A stretch of 64,000 nucleotides of DNA from Chitinophaga sp. (GTDB lineage Bacteria; Bacteroidota; Bacteroidia; Chitinophagales; Chitinophagaceae). The translations under genes were made by a program, and so were the position numbers. The stretch lies in NCBI RefSeq assembly GCF_017745275.1, contig NZ_JAGHZS010000001.1:558001-622000 (forward strand). The letters run 5' to 3'. Shown piece after piece: positions 26,507-36,514 of the stretch. Below the pieces are notes generated by a model that was not told the DNA's origin, ran no database searches, and saw only the letters and a list, made by a program, of their open reading frames with translations. The first letter of the stretch is position 1, and each line of letters opens with the position of its first letter.

Positions 26507-27808
26507 CTACTCTGATACTATCTTTCTTACCCTGTTGTTATTCTTATCCAACACATACACCACATCGTTCTTATCTACGGTTACGCCCATAGGTGCATTG
26601 AAGGCTGCCAGTCCGCCGATGCCGTCAGAGAAACCAGGCGTACCGCCTCCGGCATAGGTAATCACTTCCCAGGTATTAGGGTAAACAGCACGGATGCTCT
26701 CATCTACATTAGCACCATAGCTACCGTTACCGGCTACGTATATCATACCATTATCACCTACTGCCAATCCCCAGGGATTGGCAAACCTTGCAGCGGCGCC
26801 AATACCATTCACAAAACCGGCTGCCCCGGTTGTACCGGCAATTACGCTGCGTTCCCAGGTACCTGCTTTAAACTTCAAAATGGTTTGATCGCCATAACTG
26901 GATACATACAAATTACCATCCTTATCGAAACTCATTCCCCCGGGATTGTTAATACCACTGAGGAATGTTTCGCTGCTGCCGTCGGATTTTAATTCCATGA
27001 TGACACCATTGCCGGGATTGGAATAAAATATCCTTCCGGATTTTTTATCTACAGCAATATTCCATGGTTCCTGCGCCGCATCTCCCAGGGAAGAAGTAGT
27101 GCCATCCGGCGTAATTTTACGGATATGCCATACACCCGGATCCGCCACATATACGTTGCCCGCAGCATCCGTAGCCACTCCATAAGGAATGGAGAAGCGG
27201 GCCGTTGAGCCCTGTCCTTCATCACCACCACCGTGGCCGGGACTACCCGCCAATACGGTTGCATTACCTGCAGCATCAATTTTACGGATACAGTTATTTC
27301 CGGGATCTGTTACAAATACATTCCCCTTGTCGTCTGTAGCTATTCCCATCATTCTAAACCAGCTCTGTCCATTAAAGTTGAACATCGCATCTGCGCCTTT
27401 CCCATCTGCATATCCTGCTGTACCATTACCCGCCAATGTAGTCACAGTTCTCGTGAATATATAGTTGAATGGCGCGCTGCTCACTACACTATCTTTTCCG
27501 ATAGACACCACCAGGTTGCCTGACCCGCATCTTTTTGGTACAATCACCATAATTTGTTTGGTATTGGCTCCTACTATTTTGCAGGGCTTACCATTGATAG
27601 TAACCTTCAAAGCCGAAGTATCAGATGAAAAGTTATCACCGGTGATGAGTACTTCTGTGGTAGCGCCACCACTGGCGGGAATAAAGTCTGTCAGCACAAC
27701 AGGTTGCCCCGCGGCATGTTTCAAATCACTATCTTTTTTACAACTGGTAAAGACAGCTGCAACCAAAAAACAACCTGTAAGTATATATGAATTCAGTGGC
27801 CTGATCAT
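26507..27808 (-). CDS. IPT/TIG plus NHL-repeat lipoprotein
   Basis: A 433-residue lipoprotein (lipobox near FTSC, about residue 23). Residues about 38-115 form an IPT/TIG immunoglobulin-like domain (VVLTDFIPASGGATTEVLITGDNFSSD). The rest is a propeller of NHL repeats, with at least five copies of the type GIATDDKGNVFVTDPGNNCIRKID, GVATDAAGNVYVADPGVWHIRKI and GVTVDKNDVVYVLDKNNNRVRKI. This architecture is common directly after susD in Bacteroidota and takes the place of SusE/F surface glycan-binding proteins. It is 33 bases after susD in the same direction. Ligand unknown. Confidence 0.85.
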   Translation of the reverse strand: MIRPLNSYILTGCFLVAAVFTSCKKDSDLKHAAGQPVVLTDFIPASGGATTEVLITGDNFSSDTSALKVTINGKPCKIVGANTKQIMVIVPKRCGSGNLVVSIGKDSVVSSAPFNYIFTRTVTTLAGNGTAGYADGKGADAMFNFNGQSWFRMMGIATDDKGNVFVTDPGNNCIRKIDAAGNATVLAGSPGHGGGDEGQGSTARFSIPYGVATDAAGNVYVADPGVWHIRKITPDGTTSSLGDAAQEPWNIAVDKKSGRIFYSNPGNGVIMELKSDGSSETFLSGINNPGGMSFDKDGNLYVSSYGDQTILKFKAGTWERSVIAGTTGAAGFVNGIGAAARFANPWGLAVGDNGMIYVAGNGSYGANVDESIRAVYPNTWEVITYAGGGTPGFSDGIGGLAAFNAPMGVTVDKNDVVYVLDKNNNRVRKIVSE

Positions 27809-27841
27809 AACCGTTAATTGAGAATTAAATAAAGAAAATTA

Positions 27842-29674
27842 TTACCACCCTGGATTCTGTACCAGTCCCCTCGCTCTTTCCATATCCTTCTGCTGTATTG
27901 GGAACAGGTACATCCTGTCATCCCAGAATCTCTTCTGGAAAAGCGTTCTGTTATAAAAGTCAGTGAAAGCAAATCCCTGTTTGTTATCGTTCGCATTTAC
28001 GTTCATCCCGTAAATAGCCTGGTTTTCCGGTTTACTCATCCGCAGGCGGCGAATCAGTGTTAAGTACCGGTCACCTTCAAAGCAAAGTTCTACCTGTCTT
28101 TCTCTCAGGATATATTCTCTCATTTTGGTCTGATTGCCTACTGCATCCGGATAAGCTACTTCTATCCCCGGAATACCTGCTCTTTGTCTGATCATATCCA
28201 GGTACTTCACGATATCCGTATTGGCAGGATCATATTCGTTGAGTGCCTCCACATAGTCCAATAATATTTCAGCATAACGGATAAGGATCCACGGAGAACG
28301 ATAAGCGCCACTCACCATGGTGCGGATATTATCATTAGGACTCAGGAGCTTACTGGGCAGATAACCTGTAATAACATTACTTCCCTGGGATATCATCCCT
28401 GATTTACCACTGTAATAAAATTCTATTCTGCCGGTACCATCTTTATTATTATCGGAAGAAAAATAATTACGTTCATCCGGCGAAGTGGCTGCCGTAACAG
28501 GGCGGCCATTGTAGGCAATGTAAGCATAGAAACGGGGCTCACGGTTAGCATACATATTCCAGTCGCCTTTATGATGTTCCCATCCATTATCACCTGCTTT
28601 GGAGGCAAAACCAGTTTCCTGGTAACCGGAAGCAGGATCATCAATGGTTTTACCATTATTCATGTAAAATGCATCAACTACATTTTGTGTAGCATTGTAT
28701 AAATCCAGTCCTGATGGGCCGGGCGAAGAACAAGCAGTATACCCCCAACGATCCCAGTTCATAGAAGCCAGGATGATTTCATTATTCCAGGAAGTCAGAA
28801 ACAAATCACGCACAGATTCGTAGGGATTAAACTGGCTTCCACCGTTGTCCAGGTTGGTGAACAACTTATAAATGTTTGAATCAATAATGGCTTTGGCAGC
28901 GTTGGCAGCTGTACGCCATTTATTAACATCATAGGCAGCAGGCGCCAAAGGCGTACCATCCTGATTTTTGAAATTAGCAAAACGCGGATTACCATTCCAC
29001 AACGGACTGGCAGCCCATAGCGCTACCTTCTCTTTAATCGCCATACAGGCGCCTTTGGATACACGGCCGTTATTACCCGCATTCCAGGTAAAAGGTAATC
29101 CTTTCGCTGCTGCATCCATCAGGCCATTGATATGGGCTACACAGTCCGCAAATGGCGCCCTGGTTAATTTATTATAATCATCATTCTGACTCATGGTACC
29201 AGTTACGATAACGAACGGACCATACTGTCTTAACAGCATCCAATAAAAATATCCACGGAGGAACAGGTTCTCTGCTTTATACTGTGCCTTCAGCTCATCG
29301 CTCAACTGGATAGCAGGTACTTTATCGATATTCTGCTCAAAAATAAATGACTGGCGAATAGCAGTATAATAGCCACCCCAGTTATAATAGTACCAATCTG
29401 ACGGGCTCCAGTTGCCACTCACCATATATCTGGCATTGGTACTCGGAATACAAACAGACATTTCATCTGAAACACCAATATTGGCATAATCACTATACCC
29501 CGATCTGTAGCTGTAAATATTGCTCAGGTACGCTTCCGCATTGGCCCTGGTTTGCCAGATCTGGTCATCCGTTAAAAGATTATCCGGCTTTTTATCAAGG
29601 TATTTACTACAGGCACCCAGCATCATAACGCTCATACCACTGAAAAAAAGTAACAGGTATTTATATCTCTTCAT
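27842..29674 (-). CDS. SusD/RagB-family nutrient-binding outer-membrane lipoprotein (locus 1)
   Basis: A 610-residue surface lipoprotein with signal peptide and lipobox (MLGACSKYLDKKPDNLLTDDQIW). The N-terminal helical SusD-like domain includes AYLSNIYSYRSGY and FLRGYFYWMLLRQYGP; the C-terminal RagB/SusD part has YAEILLDYVEALNEYDPANTD and LRERQVELCFEGDRYLTLIRRL, typical of the family. It caps the SusC channel encoded 22 bases upstream and binds the substrate at the cell surface. The length is at the long end for SusD proteins. Confidence 0.93.
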   Translation of the reverse strand: MKRYKYLLLFFSGMSVMMLGACSKYLDKKPDNLLTDDQIWQTRANAEAYLSNIYSYRSGYSDYANIGVSDEMSVCIPSTNARYMVSGNWSPSDWYYYNWGGYYTAIRQSFIFEQNIDKVPAIQLSDELKAQYKAENLFLRGYFYWMLLRQYGPFVIVTGTMSQNDDYNKLTRAPFADCVAHINGLMDAAAKGLPFTWNAGNNGRVSKGACMAIKEKVALWAASPLWNGNPRFANFKNQDGTPLAPAAYDVNKWRTAANAAKAIIDSNIYKLFTNLDNGGSQFNPYESVRDLFLTSWNNEIILASMNWDRWGYTACSSPGPSGLDLYNATQNVVDAFYMNNGKTIDDPASGYQETGFASKAGDNGWEHHKGDWNMYANREPRFYAYIAYNGRPVTAATSPDERNYFSSDNNKDGTGRIEFYYSGKSGMISQGSNVITGYLPSKLLSPNDNIRTMVSGAYRSPWILIRYAEILLDYVEALNEYDPANTDIVKYLDMIRQRAGIPGIEVAYPDAVGNQTKMREYILRERQVELCFEGDRYLTLIRRLRMSKPENQAIYGMNVNANDNKQGFAFTDFYNRTLFQKRFWDDRMYLFPIQQKDMERARGLVQNPGW

Positions 29675-29696
29675 AACAATGATCTTTTTTGCTTCA

Positions 29697-32600
29697 TTAA
29701 AACTGTGCTCTTACACCCAGTGTAACTGTTTTAGAATAGGGATACTTCGCTGCATTATTACCCAGTTCAGGGTCCCATAACTTAAATTTAGAGAAGGTAA
29801 GCATGTTGGTGCAGGACGTATATACCTGTAAGCTGCTGATACCTCTTCTCTTCATTTCAGGTGTGATAAAAGAATAACTGAGCGAAGCCTGTTTAAGGCG
29901 CATAAAGCTGCCATCTCTTATCCACCAGCTACTGTTTACATAGTTATTATCATTGGTATTCGCTACAGTGAGTCTTGGGTAGTGTACGTTCTGGCTTGGA
30001 TTGTCCGGTGTCCAGCGGTTCATCATATCTTCCATTACTGCGGCAGTATATTGTCCCATACCGGCAAATGGCACAATACCTACGCCCGGAGCGCCGGCGC
30101 CATCCATTTTAACATCGGTACCATTCGCCATAATACCTACATCAGCTACACCTGCGAAGACGGCAGAGAGTTCAAACTTTTTATATCCGATGTTGAAACC
30201 ATAACCATATGACCAGGTTGGAAAAAATGATTTGCCGAGATAGGTTTGATCATCTCCATTAATTTTACCATCCCCACTCAGGTCTTTGTACTTTATATCA
30301 CCAGGATAAACTACCCTGCTTTGTGTAGGGCTTTTTGCTACATCATCATTACCGGTAAACAGTCCCAGGCTCTCGTAACCGTAAAACTCACCAAACTTAT
30401 GTCCTTCCATTTGTTGATACGGGAATATCGCTTTAGGCGCATCTGCATAAACGATACGGTTCTTAGCATAAGTAACGTTACCGAATAAACGAATAGAAAC
30501 ATCCTTTCCTATATGATCAGTATATTCCAGGCTGGCATCCATACCTTTGTTCACCATCTCGCCTATATTGCCAAATATGGAAACACCGGAATAACCACCG
30601 ATGGGAGAAATACTACTTCTTGCAACAAGTATAGCAGTTCTTTTATCCTGGAATAAATCTACCACCAGGTTCAGCTTATTCAGGAAACCAGCTTCCAGGC
30701 CGATATCTGCTTTTGCAGATTTCTCCCAGGTCAGTCCTTCGGTACCAATCACACTGGCCGCAATACCATTGTGATAGGTAGGCGTTCCGGCACTGCCAAA
30801 TGATACGCCACCTGCGCCGGTGTTATAGGTTGTTAAATAACCAAAACGGTTACCCTGACCTATTTGGTCGTTACCCGTCATACCATAGGAACCTCTTATT
30901 TTCAGCAGGGTTACTGCTTTTACTACAGGCTGGAAGAAATTTTCTTTTGAAATCACCCAACCAATAGATCCTGCAGGAAAATATCCCCATCTTTTACCTT
31001 TCTCAAAATTCTCGGAGCCTGTAGCACCCATATTTATTTCTGCCAGGTATTTATCCATATAAGAATAAGTAACCCTGGCGGCTACATTCTGGTTGCGGTA
31101 GGGAATAGCGGTTATTGCATCACCGGCAGATCCTCTCAAACGATTGCGGATACTACCCACCAGTAAGCCACCGAAATTATGTTTACCAAAACTACGGTCG
31201 TAGGTCAGGTTACCTTCCAGGTACATCATACGTTCACCCGAAGAAGAAGCACCGTAGCCCAGGTAAGTATCCCCTGTTCTTACAGGCTGTCCAAAAATAA
31301 AGCTGCCATCTTCGTTTCTGCCGGAGGCGTACCAAAGGTCATTTAGTCCTTTCCTGGAATTATCAAATTCACTATAGGTATCAAATGAAAAGCGTGCGTT
31401 GGCACTCAGTCCTTCTGTGATAGCATCCAGTTTCTGGTTCAGTGATAACACAGACTGGATAGAAGGTTTGAACTCTGTACTGTAACCTGAATTTTGCACC
31501 AGGTTAAACGGGTTGGCGCCACCATTATTAATAGGCCCCGCCCACTTATTACCGGGATACGAAACCGGGAAAGAAATAGGATTAGTACCATAAGTATTAT
31601 ACCAGATGCTTCCGGCGGAGTTGCCCGGAAAACGGCTATTTACCAGCATTGAAGCCAGGTTGAGGGAAAGCAGTGTTGTTTTGGTGACATTCAGGTCTAC
31701 ATTACTTCTGAAATCGTATCTCTTGAAATTAAGGTTGGGGTTATAATCATTTATCTTTTTCACCTTGTATTGTCCGTCCTGGTTATAAAACGACATCGAT
31801 ACATAATAACGCATGGACTCTCCACCACCACTTACATTTACGTTGGCATTGGCCATTGCTGCCCAGTCCTTATAAATCGTATTGATCCAGTTTACATTTG
31901 GATACAGGTATGGATCCAGTCCACTGGCCGTTTTCCGGATCACCTCATCTGTATAAACAGGTTGATCTCCGGCATTCGTCCGCGCCTCATTATATAGTTT
32001 CATATAATTTACGCCATCCAGCATTTTAGGCAGCTTAGTTAAACCACTATAACCTGTTTCTGCTTTGGCAGATACTTTAGGCTTACCGGCAATACCTCTG
32101 CGGGTAGTAATAATCAATACGCCATTGGCACCTTTCGCACCGTACACGGCGGTAGCAGAAGCATCTTTCAGCAAGGAAATGCTCTGGATATCTTCCGGAT
32201 CTATATTATTAAATGCACCTCCATAGGTACTATTCACATCTTCGCGTTGCACCCCATCCACAATAATTAATGGAGACGTGCTACCCACAAAAGTGCCAAT
32301 ACCACGGATAGTGAAATTGGGATTATCATAACCGGGCTCACCACCTGCACTCGCCATAGAAATCACACCGGCCACTTTACCTACCAACGCATTGGTTAAT
32401 GTGCGTACAGGCGTTTTCATGTCCGCCATATTCACCGTGGAAACAGCACCTGTTACGGTTACTTTTTTCTGTGCACCGAAACCCACTACCACCACTTCAT
32501 TCAGCTTATCCACTTTAGCGGTTAAACTGATTTTCATGGATTTCTGGCTAACCACGCGCACTTCTTCGGAATTCATTCCCATCATACCTACTTTCAGGAT

Positions 32601-33146
32601 ATCATCCTTGGCAGCGTTGATGGAAAATACGCCCATTACATCGGTCACCGTACCTTTATTGGTTTCCTTTACAGTAACTGTAGCACCGGGTAATGGATTA
32701 CCATCGGCGTCCATCACCTGACCACGTACCAGCCACTCATTCTGCTTTTCAGCCGGAGCAGCAGGCGCCGCAACTGATTCCTGCGGCACTGCTTTCTTGT
32801 CCAGTACAATACGGTTACGCTGTACCACATAGCTGATATTCCGGCTCTTAAAAATAAAAGCCAATACATCATCCAGTTTCGCCTGCTGGAAATTCAGCGA
32901 GATCTTCTCACCATCATTCAGCAATTGATTGCTGTACACCAGCGTGAGACCAGTTTGCTTTTTAATGGCACGAAAGATCTGCGCCAGCGATACATCATTT
33001 CCTGTAACGGTTACAATTGACTGTAGTGAAGGAGTTGGCGTTTGCGCCCGGGCGCTAAAAAACGGCATACCTAAAAGGCTGCATAGCACCAGTAAGTGTA
33101 CTACTCTTCGCATAGCCATTTGAAAGTGGCGTATACTTTTTCTCAT
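29697..33146 (-). CDS. SusC/RagA-family TonB-linked outer-membrane transporter with STN domain (locus 1)
   Basis: A 1149-residue outer-membrane protein. After a signal peptide it has an STN (secretin/TonB N-terminal) domain at about residues 45-110 (NDVSLAQIFRAIKKQTGLTL), a carboxypeptidase-regulatory-like domain (about 142-215, VMDADGNPLPGATVTVKETN), a plug (about 220-340, with LVGKVAGVISMASAGGEP and SPLIIVDGV) and a 22-strand barrel ending TLGVRAQF. The STN domain is the part that contacts FecR anti-sigma factors, matching the fecR and sigma genes just upstream. Energised by TonB/ExbBD it imports the substrate captured by SusD. A duplicated promoter-like block lies 83-225 bases before the start. 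Confidence 0.95.
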   Translation of the reverse strand: MRKSIRHFQMAMRRVVHLLVLCSLLGMPFFSARAQTPTPSLQSIVTVTGNDVSLAQIFRAIKKQTGLTLVYSNQLLNDGEKISLNFQQAKLDDVLAFIFKSRNISYVVQRNRIVLDKKAVPQESVAAPAAPAEKQNEWLVRGQVMDADGNPLPGATVTVKETNKGTVTDVMGVFSINAAKDDILKVGMMGMNSEEVRVVSQKSMKISLTAKVDKLNEVVVVGFGAQKKVTVTGAVSTVNMADMKTPVRTLTNALVGKVAGVISMASAGGEPGYDNPNFTIRGIGTFVGSTSPLIIVDGVQREDVNSTYGGAFNNIDPEDIQSISLLKDASATAVYGAKGANGVLIITTRRGIAGKPKVSAKAETGYSGLTKLPKMLDGVNYMKLYNEARTNAGDQPVYTDEVIRKTASGLDPYLYPNVNWINTIYKDWAAMANANVNVSGGGESMRYYVSMSFYNQDGQYKVKKINDYNPNLNFKRYDFRSNVDLNVTKTTLLSLNLASMLVNSRFPGNSAGSIWYNTYGTNPISFPVSYPGNKWAGPINNGGANPFNLVQNSGYSTEFKPSIQSVLSLNQKLDAITEGLSANARFSFDTYSEFDNSRKGLNDLWYASGRNEDGSFIFGQPVRTGDTYLGYGASSSGERMMYLEGNLTYDRSFGKHNFGGLLVGSIRNRLRGSAGDAITAIPYRNQNVAARVTYSYMDKYLAEINMGATGSENFEKGKRWGYFPAGSIGWVISKENFFQPVVKAVTLLKIRGSYGMTGNDQIGQGNRFGYLTTYNTGAGGVSFGSAGTPTYHNGIAASVIGTEGLTWEKSAKADIGLEAGFLNKLNLVVDLFQDKRTAILVARSSISPIGGYSGVSIFGNIGEMVNKGMDASLEYTDHIGKDVSIRLFGNVTYAKNRIVYADAPKAIFPYQQMEGHKFGEFYGYESLGLFTGNDDVAKSPTQSRVVYPGDIKYKDLSGDGKINGDDQTYLGKSFFPTWSYGYGFNIGYKKFELSAVFAGVADVGIMANGTDVKMDGAGAPGVGIVPFAGMGQYTAAVMEDMMNRWTPDNPSQNVHYPRLTVANTNDNNYVNSSWWIRDGSFMRLKQASLSYSFITPEMKRRGISSLQVYTSCTNMLTFSKFKLWDPELGNNAAKYPYSKTVTLGVRAQF

Positions 33147-33228
33147 TCGGGAATTGTTTACAAGTTAAAATGATTATACAGCAAATAGCATCTACCACTG
33201 CTTTTCAGAACAACTACATCGATTTTGG

Positions 33229-33371
33229 TAAAACGGGTGACAAGCCGCACGCACTTTTTTTAAAATTATTTTTGGCTGCTGTACTTTAATAATAAACAGA
33301 TAAATAGTTGACTGGCCAGCATGAATGCTTTCCATATAGCTACTCCGTTTTCGATAAAACGGGTGACAAGC
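33229..33371 (-). repeat. Direct repeat upstream of susC, possible ECF promoter pair
   Basis: On the minus strand GCTTGTCACCCGTTTTA occurs twice, at 33371-33355 and 33245-33229. Each copy is followed by a partly conserved stretch that keeps C, AAA, CG and GTAG at the same offsets and then GAAAAGC or GAAAGC, so about 45 nt are duplicated. The pair lies in the 238-bp gap between fecR and susC. A GTCACC block with a second conserved block about 20 nt later would suit an ECF-type promoter; sigma recognition is inference. Confidence 0.5.
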
Positions 33372-33384
33372 GATGGCTCAAAAT

Positions 33385-34527
33385 TTATTTCAGGATAATT
33401 TCGCTACCGGAGAGTTGGTAGTCGAGATGAGCGGTAGTTTTAAGGTCAGATAAAAAATCATCCAGCCTTTTACGGTCCATTAACCCCGTAACGGACTTAC
33501 CGGCCAGTTTATCTTTATCAATGACAAAGCGCATCCCATAAAAGCGGGTGGCTTCCTGTATTAACGCAGCAAGTGGCATACTGTGATAATAATATACACC
33601 TGTACGCCAGGAGGTGACTTCTTCCTCATCAAAGCGACTGGTAGTAAATCCTTTGCCGGCGCCATAATCCGCCTGTTGCCCGGGTTGTAAGGCCTGCCTT
33701 TCATTACCTTTCCCATGGGCAATCACACTCCCTGATACCAGCGATGTTTTGATGATACCTGCCTGGTAAGTGTTAATGTTAAAAGCTGTTCCCAGCACCT
33801 GCACATTATTTAAAGCCGTATGTACGATAAAAGGACGCTGCGCATCTTTGGCTACATTGAAGTACGCTTCTCCGGCTACATATACTTCCCGGCTGGATTT
33901 CCCAAAATGAAAGGGAAAACGCAACCTGGTGGCAGCGTTCAGCCATACCTCCGTGCCGTCAGATAATGTCAGCTTATAACTTTCTCCTGCCGGTATTTCC
34001 AGTGTATTTTGTACTGTATCTAAAGAAGTGTATTGTAATGCGCCATTGTTGGTATTTAGCGTCGCATTATGTAAGGCGATGGTTTGGCTACCGCTGTCTT
34101 TATTCAATGTGATGGCTTCGCCATGATCCATTACCAGGCGGATCTCCCTTTTCTGTTGCTGCTGGATAGCGTTGGCAGAAGTATATACCGGCGCAGGTTT
34201 ATGCCAGAAGAAAAATACGAGGATACCACTACCTAACAACAAGGTCATGACGGCGGCAATCATTATTTTTTTCAGTGGAAACACCCGTGCAGGTGGTGCC
34301 TCTCCTCTTTCTTCGTGAATGGACTGCAAAGCAGCGGTGGAATCAAGACGTTGCAGGTAACCGCTGGCATTCATGGCTTCATCTTCCTTTACCAGCAGTT
34401 CCCATTGTGCTTTGAACGCAGGATTATGCAGCAACTGTTCCTGCACATAACGCTCCTCTTCTGCAGAGAGCGTACCCGACAGGCGTTGTATATATAGTTC
34501 AAATATTTTTTCTGCTGCTGCTTCCAT
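33385..34527 (-). CDS. FecR-family anti-sigma factor (locus 1)
   Basis: A 380-residue inner-membrane regulator. The cytoplasmic N-terminus (EKIFELYIQRLSGTLSAEEERYVQEQL) binds the ECF factor; a single membrane helix follows (MIAAVMTLLLGSGILVFFF, about residues 91-110). The periplasmic FecR domain contains YTSLDTVQNTLEIPAGESYKL, LSDGTEVWLNAATRLRFPF, EVYVAGEAYFNVAKDAQRPF and VQVLGTAFNINTY. The C-terminal STN-like region (LDDFLSDLKTTAHLDYQLSG) meets the STN domain of SusC. I prefer the ATG at 34527, which leaves 19 bases after the sigma gene; an ATG 15 codons upstream would overlap it. Confidence 0.92.
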   Translation of the reverse strand: MEAAAEKIFELYIQRLSGTLSAEEERYVQEQLLHNPAFKAQWELLVKEDEAMNASGYLQRLDSTAALQSIHEERGEAPPARVFPLKKIMIAAVMTLLLGSGILVFFFWHKPAPVYTSANAIQQQQKREIRLVMDHGEAITLNKDSGSQTIALHNATLNTNNGALQYTSLDTVQNTLEIPAGESYKLTLSDGTEVWLNAATRLRFPFHFGKSSREVYVAGEAYFNVAKDAQRPFIVHTALNNVQVLGTAFNINTYQAGIIKTSLVSGSVIAHGKGNERQALQPGQQADYGAGKGFTTSRFDEEEVTSWRTGVYYYHSMPLAALIQEATRFYGMRFVIDKDKLAGKSVTGLMDRKRLDDFLSDLKTTAHLDYQLSGSEIILK

Positions 34528-34546
34528 GATTGTTAACAAAACACGG

Positions 34547-35089
34547 CTAATGCCCTTTATTAATGACTGCATGCCGCAATACTTTCAAGCCTCTTTTCAA
34601 GTGAGTTTTGAAAGAATTGATGCTGATTCCCATTTCATCTGCTGCCTCCTGGTAACGCTTCCCCTCCATATATACCATTTGTATGGCCGAACGTTTTTGT
34701 ATAGCCATCCCATTAATAGTAGATAATACCTGTTTATAATAATCCGGAGAAATATCCGGCACACTCATACACGTTTCATCCTGCAATTGTGTGAAAGCCA
34801 TCTGCTGTTCCCGTTCGTTCTTCTGCTTTTTCAACAAAGTCAGGCAACGGTTTTTAATAGCCTGGTGCAGGTATCCTTTGATATCACCATTGAACTGAAG
34901 ATATAACTTTTTGTCCCATATGTCCAGGAAAAAAGTCTGTACCAGGTCGTTTGCTTCCGCTTCATTACGTAAAAACCAATACGCATTTACGCACAGCAGC
35001 TTATGATACTTCATAAACAAAGTATCATACGCGGCGGTATCCCCGTCTTTTAACCGTTCAACCAGTTCTATGTCTGAAGAATAATCCAT
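34547..35089 (-). CDS. ECF RNA polymerase sigma factor (locus 1)
   Basis: A 180-residue sigma-70-like factor of the Bacteroidota FecI/SusC-linked type. Region 2 is LVERLKDGDTAAYDTLFMKYHKLL with AEANDLVQTFFLDIWDKK (about residues 9-65). Region 4 is IQMVYMEGKRYQEAADEMGISINSFKTHLKRGLKVLR (about 137-173). It is the first gene of the sigma-fecR-susC-susD locus and is expected to direct transcription of susC when FecR is signalled by substrate-loaded SusC. Confidence 0.93.
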   Translation of the reverse strand: MDYSSDIELVERLKDGDTAAYDTLFMKYHKLLCVNAYWFLRNEAEANDLVQTFFLDIWDKKLYLQFNGDIKGYLHQAIKNRCLTLLKKQKNEREQQMAFTQLQDETCMSVPDISPDYYKQVLSTINGMAIQKRSAIQMVYMEGKRYQEAADEMGISINSFKTHLKRGLKVLRHAVINKGH

Positions 35090-35317
35090 TTAATAAGACT
35101 GCCGTGTTATTACAGGTGACATTTACACATAACTCCATTGATGGCTATATCGCAAATAGCTGCTATTTGATTGGTTCGACTTAAAATAGTTGCGGAAGAA
35201 GCGTATTTCTTCTATTGTTCAACTGTTGTGACTAAAGACTTTGGCTTGATGATTTTAATTTGAAATCAAGGTAAATAAATAATTCGTAAAAATGCATAGC
35301 GCCGGGAAAAAAAGTAA

Positions 35318-35346
35318 AAAGCCCCGGCAAACGGTGCCGGAGCTTT
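35318..35346 (-). terminator. Intrinsic terminator downstream of the acyltransferase-like gene
   Basis: On the minus strand an 11-bp GC-rich stem (35336-35346 with 35318-35328, one mismatch, 7-nt loop) is followed by T-rich sequence. It lies 27 bases after the stop of the gene that closes the second SusCD locus and insulates the sigma gene beyond. Confidence 0.8.
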
Positions 35347-35373
35347 CTTTTCACAGGGGTTTCAGTAGACAGC

Positions 35374-36486
35374 TTATAATTTAAAGAAGATTTTTTTCTT
35401 ATATAACCAATAGCACAATCCCCATTCCAGTGCCAATACTACAAAAGCTGAAATTACTTCCTGGATGCCTTCCGGCACTCCCACCATACCGGTAAAGCCT
35501 TTTACAAAAATACCGGTGGTTGGATTTACCCACTCTCCTCCTACTGTTTCAAAAAAGAGGTAGATAAAAATTGCGTTCATCCCTACCACAGTGGCTATCC
35601 ACGCGTAACGCGTATTTTGTTTTACATCTACCACCCAATACAGCAAGGCCAGTAACAACATCACCCAGCCGCCGGAAGCCAGTGTAAAGGAACTGGTGGC
35701 AATACGCTTGATAATAGGTGTAATACCTGCCCAATCCAGCCCGAAGCCAGCAACCAAACCCAGGGCGCCTGCCGCCAGCAGTATATTTATTTTTTGGGAA
35801 GATGACCGGCTGCTGATCAGTAACTTCCCCGCCAGTACTCCCCAGATAGTATGAGCAGCAGTAGGCAAAAAATTAATGGTCACCCATCCTCCACCATTAT
35901 TTAGTTTCCCCATTAACACCATATCCATGAATGATCCGAAGTTATGGTCCATTACAAACGGCTCATTATAACCAGGCATCAATACAAAACGATAAAGCAG
36001 GTCAGTAGCCAACAATAATAAGAGGCTTACTCCCAACTGGAAAACATAGGAACGGCGTATAATCAGGTAGGCGATAAGGGTGGTGAGGGAGAGTTGTGTC
36101 AGCACATTCCATAACTCCCACACTAACCTTCCTGCATATACGCAATGGAGGGCGGTGCCAAATATAAACAACTTTATACAACGAAACGCAATATGCCGGA
36201 AGTTTTGTGACCAGGTGATCCCTTTCTGCGTCTTATAATAGTAGGATATATACATGGCAGATCCAGCCATGGTCATGAACGCTGGCTGCACCAGGTCCCA
36301 GGCCCGCAGGCCATTCCAGGGATGATGAAAAAACTGTTGAATGATACCGCCGGCAATTCCCGGAGGATCCAAATGCGCAATTGACGAGTATATGCGGGCG
36401 CTCTCCCCTGCCAGGAGAATCATGATAAGGCCGCGCATCACATCCAGGGAAATCAGTCTTTGGTTGACATTGGTTGTACTGTTCAT
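35374..36486 (-). CDS. DUF5009/HGSNAT-like membrane acyltransferase
   Basis: A 370-residue integral membrane protein with about ten helices. The opening RLISLDVMRGLIMILLAGESARIYSSIAH is the signature of the heparan-alpha-glucosaminide N-acetyltransferase-like/DUF5009 family, in which the Asp and Arg of LDxxRG are conserved. Later segments (WNGLRAWDLVQPAFMTMAGSAMYIS, TAAHTIWGVLAGKLL, GMNAIFIYLFFETVGGEWVNP) also fit. Family members are thought to acylate sugars across the inner membrane. It is the last gene of the second SusCD locus, so modification of the imported glycan is a reasonable but unproven role. Confidence 0.8.
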   Translation of the reverse strand: MNSTTNVNQRLISLDVMRGLIMILLAGESARIYSSIAHLDPPGIAGGIIQQFFHHPWNGLRAWDLVQPAFMTMAGSAMYISYYYKTQKGITWSQNFRHIAFRCIKLFIFGTALHCVYAGRLVWELWNVLTQLSLTTLIAYLIIRRSYVFQLGVSLLLLLATDLLYRFVLMPGYNEPFVMDHNFGSFMDMVLMGKLNNGGGWVTINFLPTAAHTIWGVLAGKLLISSRSSSQKINILLAAGALGLVAGFGLDWAGITPIIKRIATSSFTLASGGWVMLLLALLYWVVDVKQNTRYAWIATVVGMNAIFIYLFFETVGGEWVNPTTGIFVKGFTGMVGVPEGIQEVISAFVVLALEWGLCYWLYKKKIFFKL

Positions 36487-36514
36487 TATCCTGATTGTAG
36501 CGTTAATTTAATAA

